64,000 nt of DNA from Agarivorans litoreus (GCF_019649015.1 NZ_BLPI01000001.1:3591001-3655000); one strand, 5' to 3'; numbered from the stretch's first letter, positions 32,600 to 41,899 are shown. The notes: generated from the letters alone by a model not told the origin. Made by a program: numbers and translations.

Positions 32600-33580
32600 A
32601 TGACGTTAGACCAAATAGCCAAGTTAGCCGGCGTATCAAAGACCACAGCTAGTTATGTAATAAACGGTAAGGCTAAGAAATATCGCATTTCTGAAAAGAC
32701 TCAAAAGAAGGTAATGGCGGTTGTTGAACAACATAACTATCGCCCAGATCATGCAGCATCTTCATTACGCGCAGGCCATAGTCGTTCATTTGGGTTGATT
32801 ATCCCTGATTTGGAAAACACCAGTTATGCGCGTATAGCAAAACTGCTTGAACAAAACTCAAGAAAAGCCGGCTTTCAAATACTGATTGGGTGTTCAGATG
32901 ATGATCCTGAAACTGAAATGTTGGTAGCTGATGCTTTGTTATCTCGACGTATTGATGCACTGTTTGTAGCGAGCGCTATTCCTCATGCCAGTGAGTACTA
33001 TTTGCAAGTTCAGCAAAGCGGTACCCCAGTTATAGCTATAGATCGATCGTTGGATGATGAGTATTTTTGTTGTGTTGTGAGCGAAGATTATAGTGCAGCC
33101 TTAGAGCTAACCAACTCGGTTATTGATTCAAACTGCAACACTGTAGGTTTGATTGGAGCGCTGCCCGAATTGAATATATCTAAAGAACGCCAACTCGGTT
33201 TTGATGCAGCTATAAAAAGCTCGGGCTTACTATCCAAGATTAGCTACGGAGAACACTTTAATAGTAGCGAAGGTAAGCGGCTGTTCTTGGAATGGATAGA
33301 TGCTAATACCGTTCCAGATGCTGTCGTGACAACGTCGTATACACTGTTGGAAGGCTTATTGGACGTACTGATTGATAAGCCAGAGCTGATGAGCAAGATT
33401 AAACTGGCGACATTTGGTGATAATCGCTTACTTGATTTCTTGCCGATTAAAGTTAATTCCTTGCCCCAACAATTTGAGCAAATTTGTGACAGTGCCTTAG
33501 AGCTAGCCTTAAATGCTACTGCAAAGCGTTACAATCCAGGAGTCGAAATGATCCCTCGAAAGGTTAACTTCAGGAGATAG
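32600..33580 (+). CDS. cra: Catabolite repressor/activator, LacI family
   Basis: 326 aa. The N-terminal headpiece MTLDQIAKLAGVSKTTASYV followed by NGKAKKYRIS, and the hinge region with SLRAGHSRSFGLIIPDLENT, match enteric FruR/Cra closely. The remainder is a periplasmic-binding-protein-like effector domain (VTTSYTLLEG, ATFGDNRLLDFLP) that in Cra senses fructose 1-phosphate. Divergent from fruBKA with three operator-like palindromes between. Start fixed by AAAAAGGATCGTCTC before ATG. It may be a local fructose regulator only, not a global one. Confidence 0.93.
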   Translation: MTLDQIAKLAGVSKTTASYVINGKAKKYRISEKTQKKVMAVVEQHNYRPDHAASSLRAGHSRSFGLIIPDLENTSYARIAKLLEQNSRKAGFQILIGCSDDDPETEMLVADALLSRRIDALFVASAIPHASEYYLQVQQSGTPVIAIDRSLDDEYFCCVVSEDYSAALELTNSVIDSNCNTVGLIGALPELNISKERQLGFDAAIKSSGLLSKISYGEHFNSSEGKRLFLEWIDANTVPDAVVTTSYTLLEGLLDVLIDKPELMSKIKLATFGDNRLLDFLPIKVNSLPQQFEQICDSALELALNATAKRYNPGVEMIPRKVNFRR

Positions 33581-34313
33581 CAAGCTCGATTTGGCAAACA
33601 AGGCAGTAAATAGCATCATAGTAGTCGCTACTTATATCACCTTGCTATCTGTGGTGGCTTATCAATACACTCATTTGCCGTATATGTTTAGATTGGTATT
33701 GTTGGAAAGGGACTCGTTAAAAGTTTCAATTAAAAGATGAGCTTTTCCGCAAAGGCGAACGCTTGGGAGAGAGTAACGCTATAGCTATGAAGTTCAGAGG
33801 CGGGTGAGTTAGTAAACCAATTTGCTTGGCTAACTTCTTGTACTTTAGCTTTGGGCTACTCGAAGTAGATTTTAAGCGTTATGGCTCTATCGACAGTGCG
33901 TTAGAGCAAGCTGATCAGTTAATGTATCGTCATAAAAGTTGCCAGCGCTAGAAATATCCTCACGGTTAACCAATTTCTTGTTTAATTGTTAAATATTCGG
34001 CTTTTGTTAAATCGATATGTTTGAATATTTTGTCGACCGCTAAGGTTACTCCTCTGGTATTACCTCTTAAAAATGTAAAGTGTTATTGTTTTAAAGCTGG
34101 CTTAATGCAGTTTTAATTGCCAAAGAAAGGCTTTTCTTGGCATTGTTTTTAGATTTTTATAGTGATCCTTGTCTCAGGTTTTTTAATGCAATAGACAAAT
34201 AAAAATTTATGCAGACAGGTTAACAAAAGATAAAATTGGTAATCCAATTGTGTTTTATTTGTTGATGTGTGGTGTTAGCTTTGCCTTGAATTTAACTCAA
34301 GGAGATGCAGTTC
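33581..34313. other. Long intergenic region with decayed signalling gene
   Basis: 733 bases. The left half holds the GGDEF remnant described separately. The right half (33952-34300) is AT-rich and carries no gene; it should hold the promoter of the beta-helix protein gene. I see no repeat element there. Confidence 0.6.
33591..33951 (+). pseudogene. Remnant of a GGDEF gene (membrane-segment fragment and cyclase 3' end)
   Basis: Bases 33841-33951 read YFSFGLLEVDFKRYGSIDSA and on to the same last 17 residues (QADQLMYRHKSCQR ending) as the diguanylate cyclase at 26955-27914, with the same stop TAG. The last 64 bases match it at 63 positions. In the same frame there is a stop at 33805-33807, so no full gene exists. 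Further upstream, 33591-33740 encodes a 49-residue stretch with one membrane-like span (SIIVVATYITLLSVVAYQY) ending in TGA; it may be the N-terminus of the same broken gene. That last link is weak. Confidence 0.7.
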
Positions 34314-35750
34314 ATGTTAAAGCGCCACCAAGCTTCAAGGAAGGTTTCATCATCATTAGTGGCTTTGTTAAAGCCTTCGGCCATTGCGGTTCTAGCAACC
34401 GTTGCTTTGGCTAGCGGTGCAAATGCCGCTAACTATACGGCCAGCAATGCCAGCCAGCTAAGTGCTCGTTTGCAAGATGCAGCCAACAACGGCAACGGCG
34501 TAGATGTTATTACCATTCAAGGCAGCATATTTACCGACCAGCAAATTGATATTCAAACTCCGGTAACTATTCAAGGTGCAGCTGGGTTTCGCGTAAGCCG
34601 TATCATTCGTACTTCTGACGACGGTTTTCAACCTTTGTTTAATATTCAAAGCTCGAATGTGACTATTCGTAATTTGCTGCTTATTGACGAGAAGGGCCAA
34701 AATACTAATACCCAAGTGGCCAGTGAAGCAGGTAACGACCACTCTAATGCGCGCTTAATTAACATTCCTTACGAAGACGCTTACCAGCAAATTGCTAACA
34801 TCACCATCGAAAACAATACCTTTGAAAACACCGCTGTTGGTGTGGCGTCTTCGGGTTTAATTCCACGTAATTTGTCGATTACCAACAATGACTTTATTAA
34901 AGTGAATCGCAGTGTAGAACTGCTACGAGATGTTGGCCGGGTATACAACGTGTGGAATGTAAGTGCCAACAACGTAGTGCTTAACGGCGGAACACTAAAC
35001 ATTTCAAATAACCGGATTCGTGGTAATCGAGTGCGTTTAGGGATCTCTGTAGATGCGGGTAACGACGGGGTTTACGTACCGCCAAGCTTTACCAATATTC
35101 CGTTTTATGATGCAGCAGCCCGCGCTCAGTTTAGTGATAAACCGGTGGTGTTTGCCAATGGTTCGCAAATTAACTCAAACACTGTAGAGGGGGCCAACGA
35201 GTTTGGCATTGCTTTAGCTACTGTGGCTAATGTTACTGTGGCGGGTAACACAGTGAGTACAACGGAAGATGATATTAACTCGTCTGACGATATCGAGAAC
35301 AACTTCACAGCAGGCATCAATGTTGAACATAATAGCCGCGATATTGTGGTAGATAGCAATACTATTACCGTGGGGGCTTCAGGCAACTTTGCTACGGGTA
35401 TTAACGTATTGGCCTTTCAAGATCACCACGCGCCGCTAAATCATGCTCAAGCTAGCAGCAACATTACTTTGGTTAGAAACATCTTTAAAGGAACGGGTGA
35501 GAACACCATTTTAGCCTTTGGCTTCTCTAACTTAGTGGTTGAAGACAACAATGCCTCGCAGTTTACCACGCGTAACCCTTACCAAGTAACGGCGTCTTTT
35601 TACAATGTGCCTTGTGGTTTAAGTACCAGCACTGCACGTGGTACTAACAACAATATTCGTTACAACCAAAGCTCGTTTAACGGTACCGGCAATGCGCCGC
35701 AGTACTACGACAAAAACGGTAACGTTGTATCAGGTTATACTTGCCAATAG
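34314..35750 (+). CDS. Secreted right-handed beta-helix protein
   Basis: 478 aa from ATG 34314, chosen because AAGGAG sits nine bases before it and directly abuts the other ATG (34305). Signal peptide ends near residue 39 (IAVLATVALASGANA). The rest is rich in Asn-ladder repeats of a parallel beta-helix: SNVTIRNLLLI, IANITIENNTFENTAVGV, NLSITNNDFI, VTVAGNTVST, IVVDSNTITV, SNITLVRNIF, NLVVEDNNAS. Polysaccharide lyase family 6 and related enzymes share this fold, and a lyase would fit the alginate lyase in this window, but I see no family catalytic motif. Two cysteines near the C-terminus (PCGLS, YTCQ) may pair. Confidence 0.8.
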   Translation: MLKRHQASRKVSSSLVALLKPSAIAVLATVALASGANAANYTASNASQLSARLQDAANNGNGVDVITIQGSIFTDQQIDIQTPVTIQGAAGFRVSRIIRTSDDGFQPLFNIQSSNVTIRNLLLIDEKGQNTNTQVASEAGNDHSNARLINIPYEDAYQQIANITIENNTFENTAVGVASSGLIPRNLSITNNDFIKVNRSVELLRDVGRVYNVWNVSANNVVLNGGTLNISNNRIRGNRVRLGISVDAGNDGVYVPPSFTNIPFYDAAARAQFSDKPVVFANGSQINSNTVEGANEFGIALATVANVTVAGNTVSTTEDDINSSDDIENNFTAGINVEHNSRDIVVDSNTITVGASGNFATGINVLAFQDHHAPLNHAQASSNITLVRNIFKGTGENTILAFGFSNLVVEDNNASQFTTRNPYQVTASFYNVPCGLSTSTARGTNNNIRYNQSSFNGTGNAPQYYDKNGNVVSGYTCQ

Positions 35751-35810
35751 GCTTAGTTGACCCGTCGTAAGATAGGTTTATTCCATCTTAAGGTAAGTTG
35801 AAAGTTTTTA

Positions 35811-35835
35811 GGCCAGCTCCAGTAGCTGGCCTTTT
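35811..35835 (+). terminator. Terminator of the beta-helix protein gene
   Basis: GGCCAGCT and AGCTGGCC (35811-35818 and 35824-35831) with a five-base loop, followed by TTTT. Confidence 0.88.
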
Positions 35836-35983
35836 CTATTATGCACCAGATAGGTTGTTTGAATACATATAACAAAAACATCAAGTTGACACTTTTTACT
35901 GTGCATTTTTGGTGTGGAGTTCGGTGCGTTTAGTTGGTTAAATAGGGCGCAACTTATGTTAGGCATTACACCTAAGGAACATC

Positions 35984-36313
35984 ATGAATAAAACAACAAG
36001 TCGCAGATTGCGCAAGAAGCTATATCTTGAAGAGTTCGCAGTATTTGGATTTGAATGCGCTTGCGAGTTAGATGAAACAGAAGCTGGTTTTGATGTGTTT
36101 TTAGATGAATTTGTCGAAGTGGTTGAAGCGCGCGGGCTTATTATTGGCGGTGGTGGTTCTGCTAAGGAATTCGCAGCATTTGTGGCTTCGCAGCAACGCT
36201 ATGGCTCGGCTACTGAAGAAGACCGACAGGCTGTTGAGCAATGGTTAGGTGCCCAAGAGGGTACTTCTAAGGTTGTAGTGGGTGAGTTAGTTGATGCGAA
36301 CTACGGTATGTAG
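35984..36313 (+). CDS. yggL: YggL family 50S ribosome-associated protein
   Basis: 109 aa, cytoplasmic. Matches the YggL (DUF469) family in length and landmarks: SRRLRKKLYLEEFAVFGFE at the start, FDEFVEVVEARGL type segment, GGGGSAKEF in the middle and the ending VGELVDANYG. E. coli YggL binds the 50S subunit; the same role is likely here. Ribosome site CCTAAGGAACATC before ATG. Confidence 0.93.
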   Translation: MNKTTSRRLRKKLYLEEFAVFGFECACELDETEAGFDVFLDEFVEVVEARGLIIGGGGSAKEFAAFVASQQRYGSATEEDRQAVEQWLGAQEGTSKVVVGELVDANYGM

Positions 36314-36356
36314 CAGGAGTTGTAATTGGTATTAACAGCCAAATCGCATTGCTGTA

Positions 36357-36391
36357 AAAAAGCCGTTTACCCTTGGGTAAACGGCTTTTTG
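36357..36391. terminator. Bidirectional terminator between yggL and putP
   Basis: AAAAAGCCGTTTACCC and GGGTAAACGGCTTTTT pair perfectly around TT. A run on one side and T run on the other allow termination from both strands. Confidence 0.95.
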
Positions 36392-36425
36392 TTTAGCTGT
36401 ATTTAACTGCCTTGCGGTTAACGGC

Positions 36426-37922
36426 TTAGTCTAATTCTACCAGCTGTTTTTCGTATTTAGCGTGAATGCTATGAATTGCTGGTGTTGCGCCACCTGTGGC
36501 TTTGCTCACTGCAATAATGGCAATGCTGGCGAACAGGAAGCCGGGAACAATTTCATAAATGTCGAACAAGCCGCCACCTAGTTGTTTCCAAACTACTACG
36601 GTTACGCCACCTAACACTACGCCGGCTAGAGCGCCGTTGCGGTTCATGTCTTTCCAGAACAAGCTAAGTAGTAGTGCAGGGCCAAAGGCTGCGCCAAATC
36701 CTGCCCATGCGTAAGACACCAAACCTAGTACCGAGCTTTCTGGGTTCATAGCCAGAATTAAAGCTACTATCGACAATGCGACTACGGCGATACGGCCAAC
36801 CTTAACAATCTCTTGTTGGCTGGCTTGCGGGCGAAAGACTTGTTTGTAGAAGTCTTCGGCTAAGGCAGACGACGATACTAATAATTGTGAGTCGGCGGTA
36901 CTCATAATCGCAGCCAAAATAGCTGCTAATAGTATGCCGGCAATTACTGGGTGGAAAATAGCATTTACCAACAGCATAAAGATGGTTTCGCCATCTTTAA
37001 TATCGCCACCTAGGTGAGAATCTACATACAAAATACCTACTACACCAATAAGCAGCGCGCCAGCCATAGAAAGAGCTGTCCAGCTTACTGCGATGCGACG
37101 GGCGGTGCCGATGTCTTTGTTGCTTCGAGTGGCCTGAAAACGCGCCAAAATATGTGGCTGACCAAAGTAACCTAAACCCCAAGCCACTAGCGAGATAATG
37201 GCAATGGCCGATAAAGGCTCGCCTTTAACGTCGGTCCATAGGTTTAGTAGCTCTGGGTTTTTAAGGGTGAGGGCTTGGCTTAAGTCTCCAAAAGAGCCTT
37301 CCATTGCGGCAATTGGCACGATCATTAAGGCGGCGGCCATTAATAAACCTTGCACTAAATCGGTCCAAGATACTGCTAAAAAGCCACCAAATAAGGTGTA
37401 AGACACCACACAAATGGTGCCGACAATAACTGCGGTGGTGTAGTCTAAACCAAACACTGTTTCAAACAGTTTGCCGCCAGCCACTAAGCCAGAGCTGGTA
37501 TAGAACAAGAAAAACAGCAAGATAAAGAAGGCAGAGATTGATTGCAGTAATTTAGATTTATCTTCAAAACGGCGCGCAAAAAACTCAGGAATGGTTAAGG
37601 CGTTATCCATCACGATGGAGTAGGTGCGTAGGCGTTTGGCGCAAATAAGCCAGTTTAACCAGGTGCCAACGAGTAAGCCGCCGGCCAACCAAATGGCCTC
37701 GATACCGGCTGCGTATGCGTAGCCAGGTAAACCAAGCAGTAACCAACCACTCATATCTGATGCACCAGCCGATAAGGCTGCGGGCCATGGGCCTAGTGAG
37801 CGACCACCTAAGAAGTAATCTTCTGAGTTGGCGGTGCGTTTATAGGCGTAAATGCCAATTGATAGCATAACGATTAGATAGGCTATAAATGTAGCACTGA
37901 TAGCAAAGCTATTTTCAATCAT
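36426..37922 (-). CDS. putP: Sodium/proline symporter
   Basis: 498 aa with about 13 membrane spans, SSS family. Landmarks: the start FIAYLIVMLSIGIYAYKRT, EDYFLGGRSLGPWPAALSAG, the SDMSGWLLLGLPG stretch with the sodium and proline-site residues, and GFFAVSWTD-type GGFLAVSWTDLVQGLLM. Full length compared with E. coli PutP (502). Same strand as putA and separated from the ALDH-domain gene by 80 bases, so part of the put unit. Ends at a bidirectional terminator. Confidence 0.95.
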   Translation of the reverse strand: MIENSFAISATFIAYLIVMLSIGIYAYKRTANSEDYFLGGRSLGPWPAALSAGASDMSGWLLLGLPGYAYAAGIEAIWLAGGLLVGTWLNWLICAKRLRTYSIVMDNALTIPEFFARRFEDKSKLLQSISAFFILLFFLFYTSSGLVAGGKLFETVFGLDYTTAVIVGTICVVSYTLFGGFLAVSWTDLVQGLLMAAALMIVPIAAMEGSFGDLSQALTLKNPELLNLWTDVKGEPLSAIAIISLVAWGLGYFGQPHILARFQATRSNKDIGTARRIAVSWTALSMAGALLIGVVGILYVDSHLGGDIKDGETIFMLLVNAIFHPVIAGILLAAILAAIMSTADSQLLVSSSALAEDFYKQVFRPQASQQEIVKVGRIAVVALSIVALILAMNPESSVLGLVSYAWAGFGAAFGPALLLSLFWKDMNRNGALAGVVLGGVTVVVWKQLGGGLFDIYEIVPGFLFASIAIIAVSKATGGATPAIHSIHAKYEKQLVELD

Positions 37923-38002
37923 TCCTTTTTCCTTTTATTGCTGAGTTCAGCATGTTGGTTTATTTGGGTTGTCGCTGCTAATGGCTAACCAGGCCCTTAG
38001 GT

Positions 38003-38701
38003 TTATTCGCCGCTGCCTAGCTCAAGCAAGCTGGCGTTACCACCAACGGCGGTAATGTTTATGGTTCGTGTGCGCTCGGTTATAAAGCGCAAACAAAGTG
38101 TTGGTTCACTGAGTTGGCTAAGGTTACACATATCGGTTTCATATATGAACTGCGCAAGTTGGCCATCTCGTTCTGCTGCCAACTGGTTGTAGTGGATGCA
38201 ATTTTGCTTAGTGCCTGCTAATGCAATGCCCGCAACCAGGCTGTTTTGTGCAAGTTGCGGTCCCAAGGTATAAGCCAAGGGCTGTGCCACTCTATCTGGG
38301 CAGCCGGCACGCAGTAGGTCGCTCAGTACTTCGTCTATAGGGCTATTTGCAGCACAACAAATAACGGTATTACCAGCCACCAACGCTGCGGCCATTAAAC
38401 CTACTAGGGCTTCGTTGCTGGCAGTTTCATCGGCCACCAACAAAAAACAGCCACGGCCAGCGGTATATAGCTGGTTGCTTTCGCCCGTAGGCCCTTGTAG
38501 CTCATGCTCGTTAGCAATAAGCGCTAGGGCTTGTTGGCATTGAAAACGGATCATTGCTGCACATTCGTGGTAGCTTTGGTCTCGTTGGCCAAGCAGTTGC
38601 GCCCAAGCGAGCAGTAACTCGCTACGTTGAGCCACCGTGTGTTGCTGCCAAGCATCTTGCATTGCAAGACTTTGTTTTAATACTTTGTTAGTCGTGGTCA
38701 T
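38003..38701 (-). CDS. Stand-alone ALDH-superfamily domain resembling the PutA C-terminal domain
   Basis: 232 aa from ATG 38701, which has AGGAG seven bases upstream and lies one base after the putA stop. The sequence is a shortened aldehyde-dehydrogenase-like fold: FLLVADETASNEALVGLMAAALVAGNTVI echoes the Rossmann start, but there is no catalytic cysteine motif and no glutamate motif. This looks like the inactive ALDH-superfamily domain that ends the long form of PutA and stabilises its oligomer and channel. Here PutA is short (about 1050 aa), so the domain seems to be supplied as its own protein. The link to PutA is inference from family knowledge and gene order. Confidence 0.8.
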   Translation of the reverse strand: MTTTNKVLKQSLAMQDAWQQHTVAQRSELLLAWAQLLGQRDQSYHECAAMIRFQCQQALALIANEHELQGPTGESNQLYTAGRGCFLLVADETASNEALVGLMAAALVAGNTVICCAANSPIDEVLSDLLRAGCPDRVAQPLAYTLGPQLAQNSLVAGIALAGTKQNCIHYNQLAAERDGQLAQFIYETDMCNLSQLSEPTLCLRFITERTRTINITAVGGNASLLELGSGE

Positions 38702-38702
38702 A

Positions 38703-41700
38703 TTAGTGCTCCTGCTGGGCAAGGGTGGTGCTTATGTTCGCCTTAGCAAAACGGTACAAATAGTGCGGGCCACCCGCTTTAGGACCAGTGCCTGAAAGAC
38801 CCTGACCACCAAAAGGTTGTACCCCTACAACGGCACCTACTTGATCTCGATTTACGTAGCAATTACCCACTCGAGCACGCTGCTCGATATGCCGATAGGT
38901 ACTTTCATTACGACTATGCACGCCCAAGGTTAAACCAAATCCACTTTGATTTATTTGATCGATCACCCTATCAAGTTGATTTGATTGATATTTAATCACA
39001 TGCAAAATAGGGCCAAAGTGTTCTTGTGTTAATTGAGCAATGTCTTCGATTTGATAAGCGCACGGCGCAACAAAGCTGCCTTTGCTGCAATCTTCCGGAA
39101 GCGCTACTTGGTAAATGAGCTGAGCATTCTTTTCTAACCAGCTAACATGAGCCAGCAGTTTTGTTTGAGCTTGTGGGTCTATCACCGGGCCTACATCGGT
39201 ACTTAGTTTTTCTGGATTACCAATGGCCAGTTCTTGCATAGCACCAGCAATCAGCGAATAGACGCGTTCGGCAATATCCTCTTGAATAAATAATACTCGC
39301 AGCGCCGAGCAGCGCTGGCCCGCCGAGGCAAAAGCTGAGCGTAGTACATCTCTTACTACTTGCTCGGGCAGGGCGGTGCTGTCTACGATCATGGCGTTTT
39401 GGCCGCCAGTTTCGGCAATCAGCGGCACAGGTAAGGCATCGCGTTTAGCCAGCTGTTTGTTAATGGCTTGCGCAGTTGGCGTTGAGCCGGTGAAGGCAAC
39501 ACCTGCGATACGTTTATCGCTGCATAAGGTTTGACCTAGCAACGCGCCATTGCCCAGTATGAGTTGGATAACTTGCTTAGGAATGCCTGTTTCTAGTAGC
39601 AATTCTATACAGCGAGCAGCGATAAGGCTGGTTTGCTCGGCAGGCTTGGCGATGACGCAATTGCCGGCAACCAAGGCGGCCGATACTTGGCCGATAAAAA
39701 TGGCTAAGGGGAAATTCCACGGGCTTATACACACAAATATGCCGCGCCCTTGGTAACTTACTTGCTGCGCTTTACCGCGAAACGAGCGTTGCTGCATCGG
39801 CGAGCTAAAGTGTTGAATGGCTTGCTGTGGGTAGTAGCGTAAAAAATCTACCGCTTCGCGAATTTCGTCAATGCTGTCTAATACTGTTTTGCCCGCTTCG
39901 CGATGGCACAAGGCCACAAGCTCAGGCATGTTTTTTTCAAGCTTATCGGCTAATTGCAGCAAGTAGTTGGCACGCTGGTTTACTGGCGTTTGTTGCCATA
40001 GTTGGCAGCCTTGTTCTGCTACATTAATCGCTTGCAAGGCTTGTTCTGCATTGGCCCACCTTACTTCTCCAACCTGCCGAGTTCGCTGGTAAGGCGCTGT
40101 TATAAGATGGCGTTCGCCACTTTGAGCTTGCCCTTCAATAATTGAGCTGGCTTGCCATTGGTGGTTGCCCAAAAACTGGCTGACTTGTTGTTCAAAGGGC
40201 TGCCATTCACTTTCTATGTCGGTGGCAATGCCTTGGGAGTTTTGCCTTTGCTCACCAAACAATTGTGGCGGCAGGGCTATTTTGGGGTTATGTAAGCAGC
40301 TGCGTGATTGCAATAAATCTACCGGATGCACGGTTAAATCAGTGACCGGACAACGGGCATCTACTAAGCGATGAACAAACGAGCTATTAGCGCCATTTTC
40401 TAATAAGCGGCGCACCAAATAAGGCAGCAAATCTTTATGGCTGCCCACTGGGGCGTAAATGCGTACTTCGCTATTTAGCAGTTGTTTGGCATGGCTATAT
40501 AGCGCTTCGCCCATGCCGTGTAAGCGCTGAAACTCAAAGTCTTGGTGAGTCGCGATGGCCGACACCGCGGCAATAGTTTGTGCGTTATGGCTAGCAAACT
40601 GCGGATAAATAAGCCCACGAATATGCTCACTAAGCAATAAACGCGCACAGGCTAAATAGCTCACGTCGGTGGCTTCTTTGCGCGTAAATACTGGGTAGCC
40701 GCGGTGGCCATGTTGTTGAGACAACTTTAACTCGCTGTCCCAATAGGCGCCTTTTACTAAGCGCATGGGAATGATATCGCCTTGCTGCTTGGCCAGTGTT
40801 GCCAACCAAGCAATTACCGCTAATGCCCGTTTCGAGTAGGCCTGTACCACTAAACCAAATTTGCCCCAGCCTTTAACTGCTTGGTGCTGGTAGAGCTTGG
40901 CAAATAGCTTTAAGGAAATTTCTAGGCGGCCGGCTTCTTCGGCATCAATGGTAATGGCAACATCCTGTGCTCGGGCATGTTTTAGCAATGCCAAAACCGT
41001 ATCAAATAGCTCTTGTAGTACCTTTTCGTGGTTGGCTGCTTCGTAGCGAGGATGCAAGGCCGAGAGCTTGATTGATACCGAGGCCGCAGGGTGAGCTTCA
41101 CTAGTACTTGAACGTTGCTTAGCCACAACGCTAATAGCTTGGTGATAGTCGTTAAAATACTTTTGAGCATCTTGGCGGGTAAGGGCCGATTCGCCCAGCA
41201 TATCAAAAGAATAAGCAAAGCCTTGTTGTTGCAAAGGCTCGCCATTGTTTAAGGCTTCTTGAATATTGCGGCCTAGTACAAACTGATGCCCCATTATTTT
41301 CATGGCTTGATGCATGGCTTGGCGTATCACTGGCTCGGAGAATTTGTTTACTAGCTTGTTGAGCACCTTGCTGGCTTGGCCATCTTGCGGGGTATCTAAA
41401 CTCACTACTTTACCGGTTAGCATCAAGCCCCAGGTAGAAGCATTTACAAACAGTGAGTCTGAGTTTCTAAGGTGAGACTTCCAATCTGCCACACTCATTT
41501 TGTCACGAATTAACGCGTTGGCGGTGGCACTATCGGGAATGCGCATTAGCGCTTCTGCCAAGCACATAAGCAGAATACCTTCGCGGGTATCTAGGCTGTA
41601 TTCAAGCAGTAAGGCGTCGATCATTTGCACGGCATTTTTGTCGGCGCGAACCCGTTCGATAAGTTGAGTGGCCAACACCGTAGTTTGGGTTAACTCACTT

Positions 41701-41855
41701 GGGCTAGGTTTAGCGAGTGGGATAAGTTGGCTTAACCAGCTTGACTCGTTTACAGCGTAAAGCGGCGAAATGTATTGCCAAACTTTGGTTAAAGGCTGCT
41801 CAATAAACGAAGCTTGGGTCATGGCCTTAGCATCGAGTTGCATAGTGTTGTGCAT
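38703..41855 (-). CDS. putA: Bifunctional proline dehydrogenase / L-glutamate gamma-semialdehyde dehydrogenase
   Basis: Oxidises proline to glutamate in two steps. 1050 aa from ATG 41855 (GAGG seven bases upstream); the ATG at 41876 lies within a hairpin and is less likely. N-terminal helical arm, then the FAD-bound proline dehydrogenase barrel at about 180-480 (SVSIKLSALHPRYE; ITIDAEEAGRLE; MRLVKGAYWDSELK; RIYAPVGSHKDLLPYLVRRL), then the ALDH domain from about 560 (FVCISPWNFPLAIF; AETGGQNAMIV; catalytic Cys about 849 in AGQRCSALRV). No ribbon-helix-helix at the N-terminus, so unlike the E. coli protein it cannot repress its own gene; the AraC gene upstream may do that job. The long C-terminal domain is absent and occurs as the next gene. 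Confidence 0.95.
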   Translation of the reverse strand: MHNTMQLDAKAMTQASFIEQPLTKVWQYISPLYAVNESSWLSQLIPLAKPSPSELTQTTVLATQLIERVRADKNAVQMIDALLLEYSLDTREGILLMCLAEALMRIPDSATANALIRDKMSVADWKSHLRNSDSLFVNASTWGLMLTGKVVSLDTPQDGQASKVLNKLVNKFSEPVIRQAMHQAMKIMGHQFVLGRNIQEALNNGEPLQQQGFAYSFDMLGESALTRQDAQKYFNDYHQAISVVAKQRSSTSEAHPAASVSIKLSALHPRYEAANHEKVLQELFDTVLALLKHARAQDVAITIDAEEAGRLEISLKLFAKLYQHQAVKGWGKFGLVVQAYSKRALAVIAWLATLAKQQGDIIPMRLVKGAYWDSELKLSQQHGHRGYPVFTRKEATDVSYLACARLLLSEHIRGLIYPQFASHNAQTIAAVSAIATHQDFEFQRLHGMGEALYSHAKQLLNSEVRIYAPVGSHKDLLPYLVRRLLENGANSSFVHRLVDARCPVTDLTVHPVDLLQSRSCLHNPKIALPPQLFGEQRQNSQGIATDIESEWQPFEQQVSQFLGNHQWQASSIIEGQAQSGERHLITAPYQRTRQVGEVRWANAEQALQAINVAEQGCQLWQQTPVNQRANYLLQLADKLEKNMPELVALCHREAGKTVLDSIDEIREAVDFLRYYPQQAIQHFSSPMQQRSFRGKAQQVSYQGRGIFVCISPWNFPLAIFIGQVSAALVAGNCVIAKPAEQTSLIAARCIELLLETGIPKQVIQLILGNGALLGQTLCSDKRIAGVAFTGSTPTAQAINKQLAKRDALPVPLIAETGGQNAMIVDSTALPEQVVRDVLRSAFASAGQRCSALRVLFIQEDIAERVYSLIAGAMQELAIGNPEKLSTDVGPVIDPQAQTKLLAHVSWLEKNAQLIYQVALPEDCSKGSFVAPCAYQIEDIAQLTQEHFGPILHVIKYQSNQLDRVIDQINQSGFGLTLGVHSRNESTYRHIEQRARVGNCYVNRDQVGAVVGVQPFGGQGLSGTGPKAGGPHYLYRFAKANISTTLAQQEH

Positions 41856-41873
41856 GCTGGATCCTCGTGTTGC

Positions 41874-41899
41874 CATCCTCTGCGAGGGGACAGAGGATG
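41874..41899. promoter_or_regulatory. Perfect inverted repeat in the putA leader
   Basis: CATCCTCTG (41874-41882) and CAGAGGATG (41891-41899) form a perfect 9-base inverted repeat with an 8-base spacer. It ends 18 bases before the chosen putA start and just before its ribosome site. It may be a regulator binding site or a hairpin that affects translation. Confidence 0.55.
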
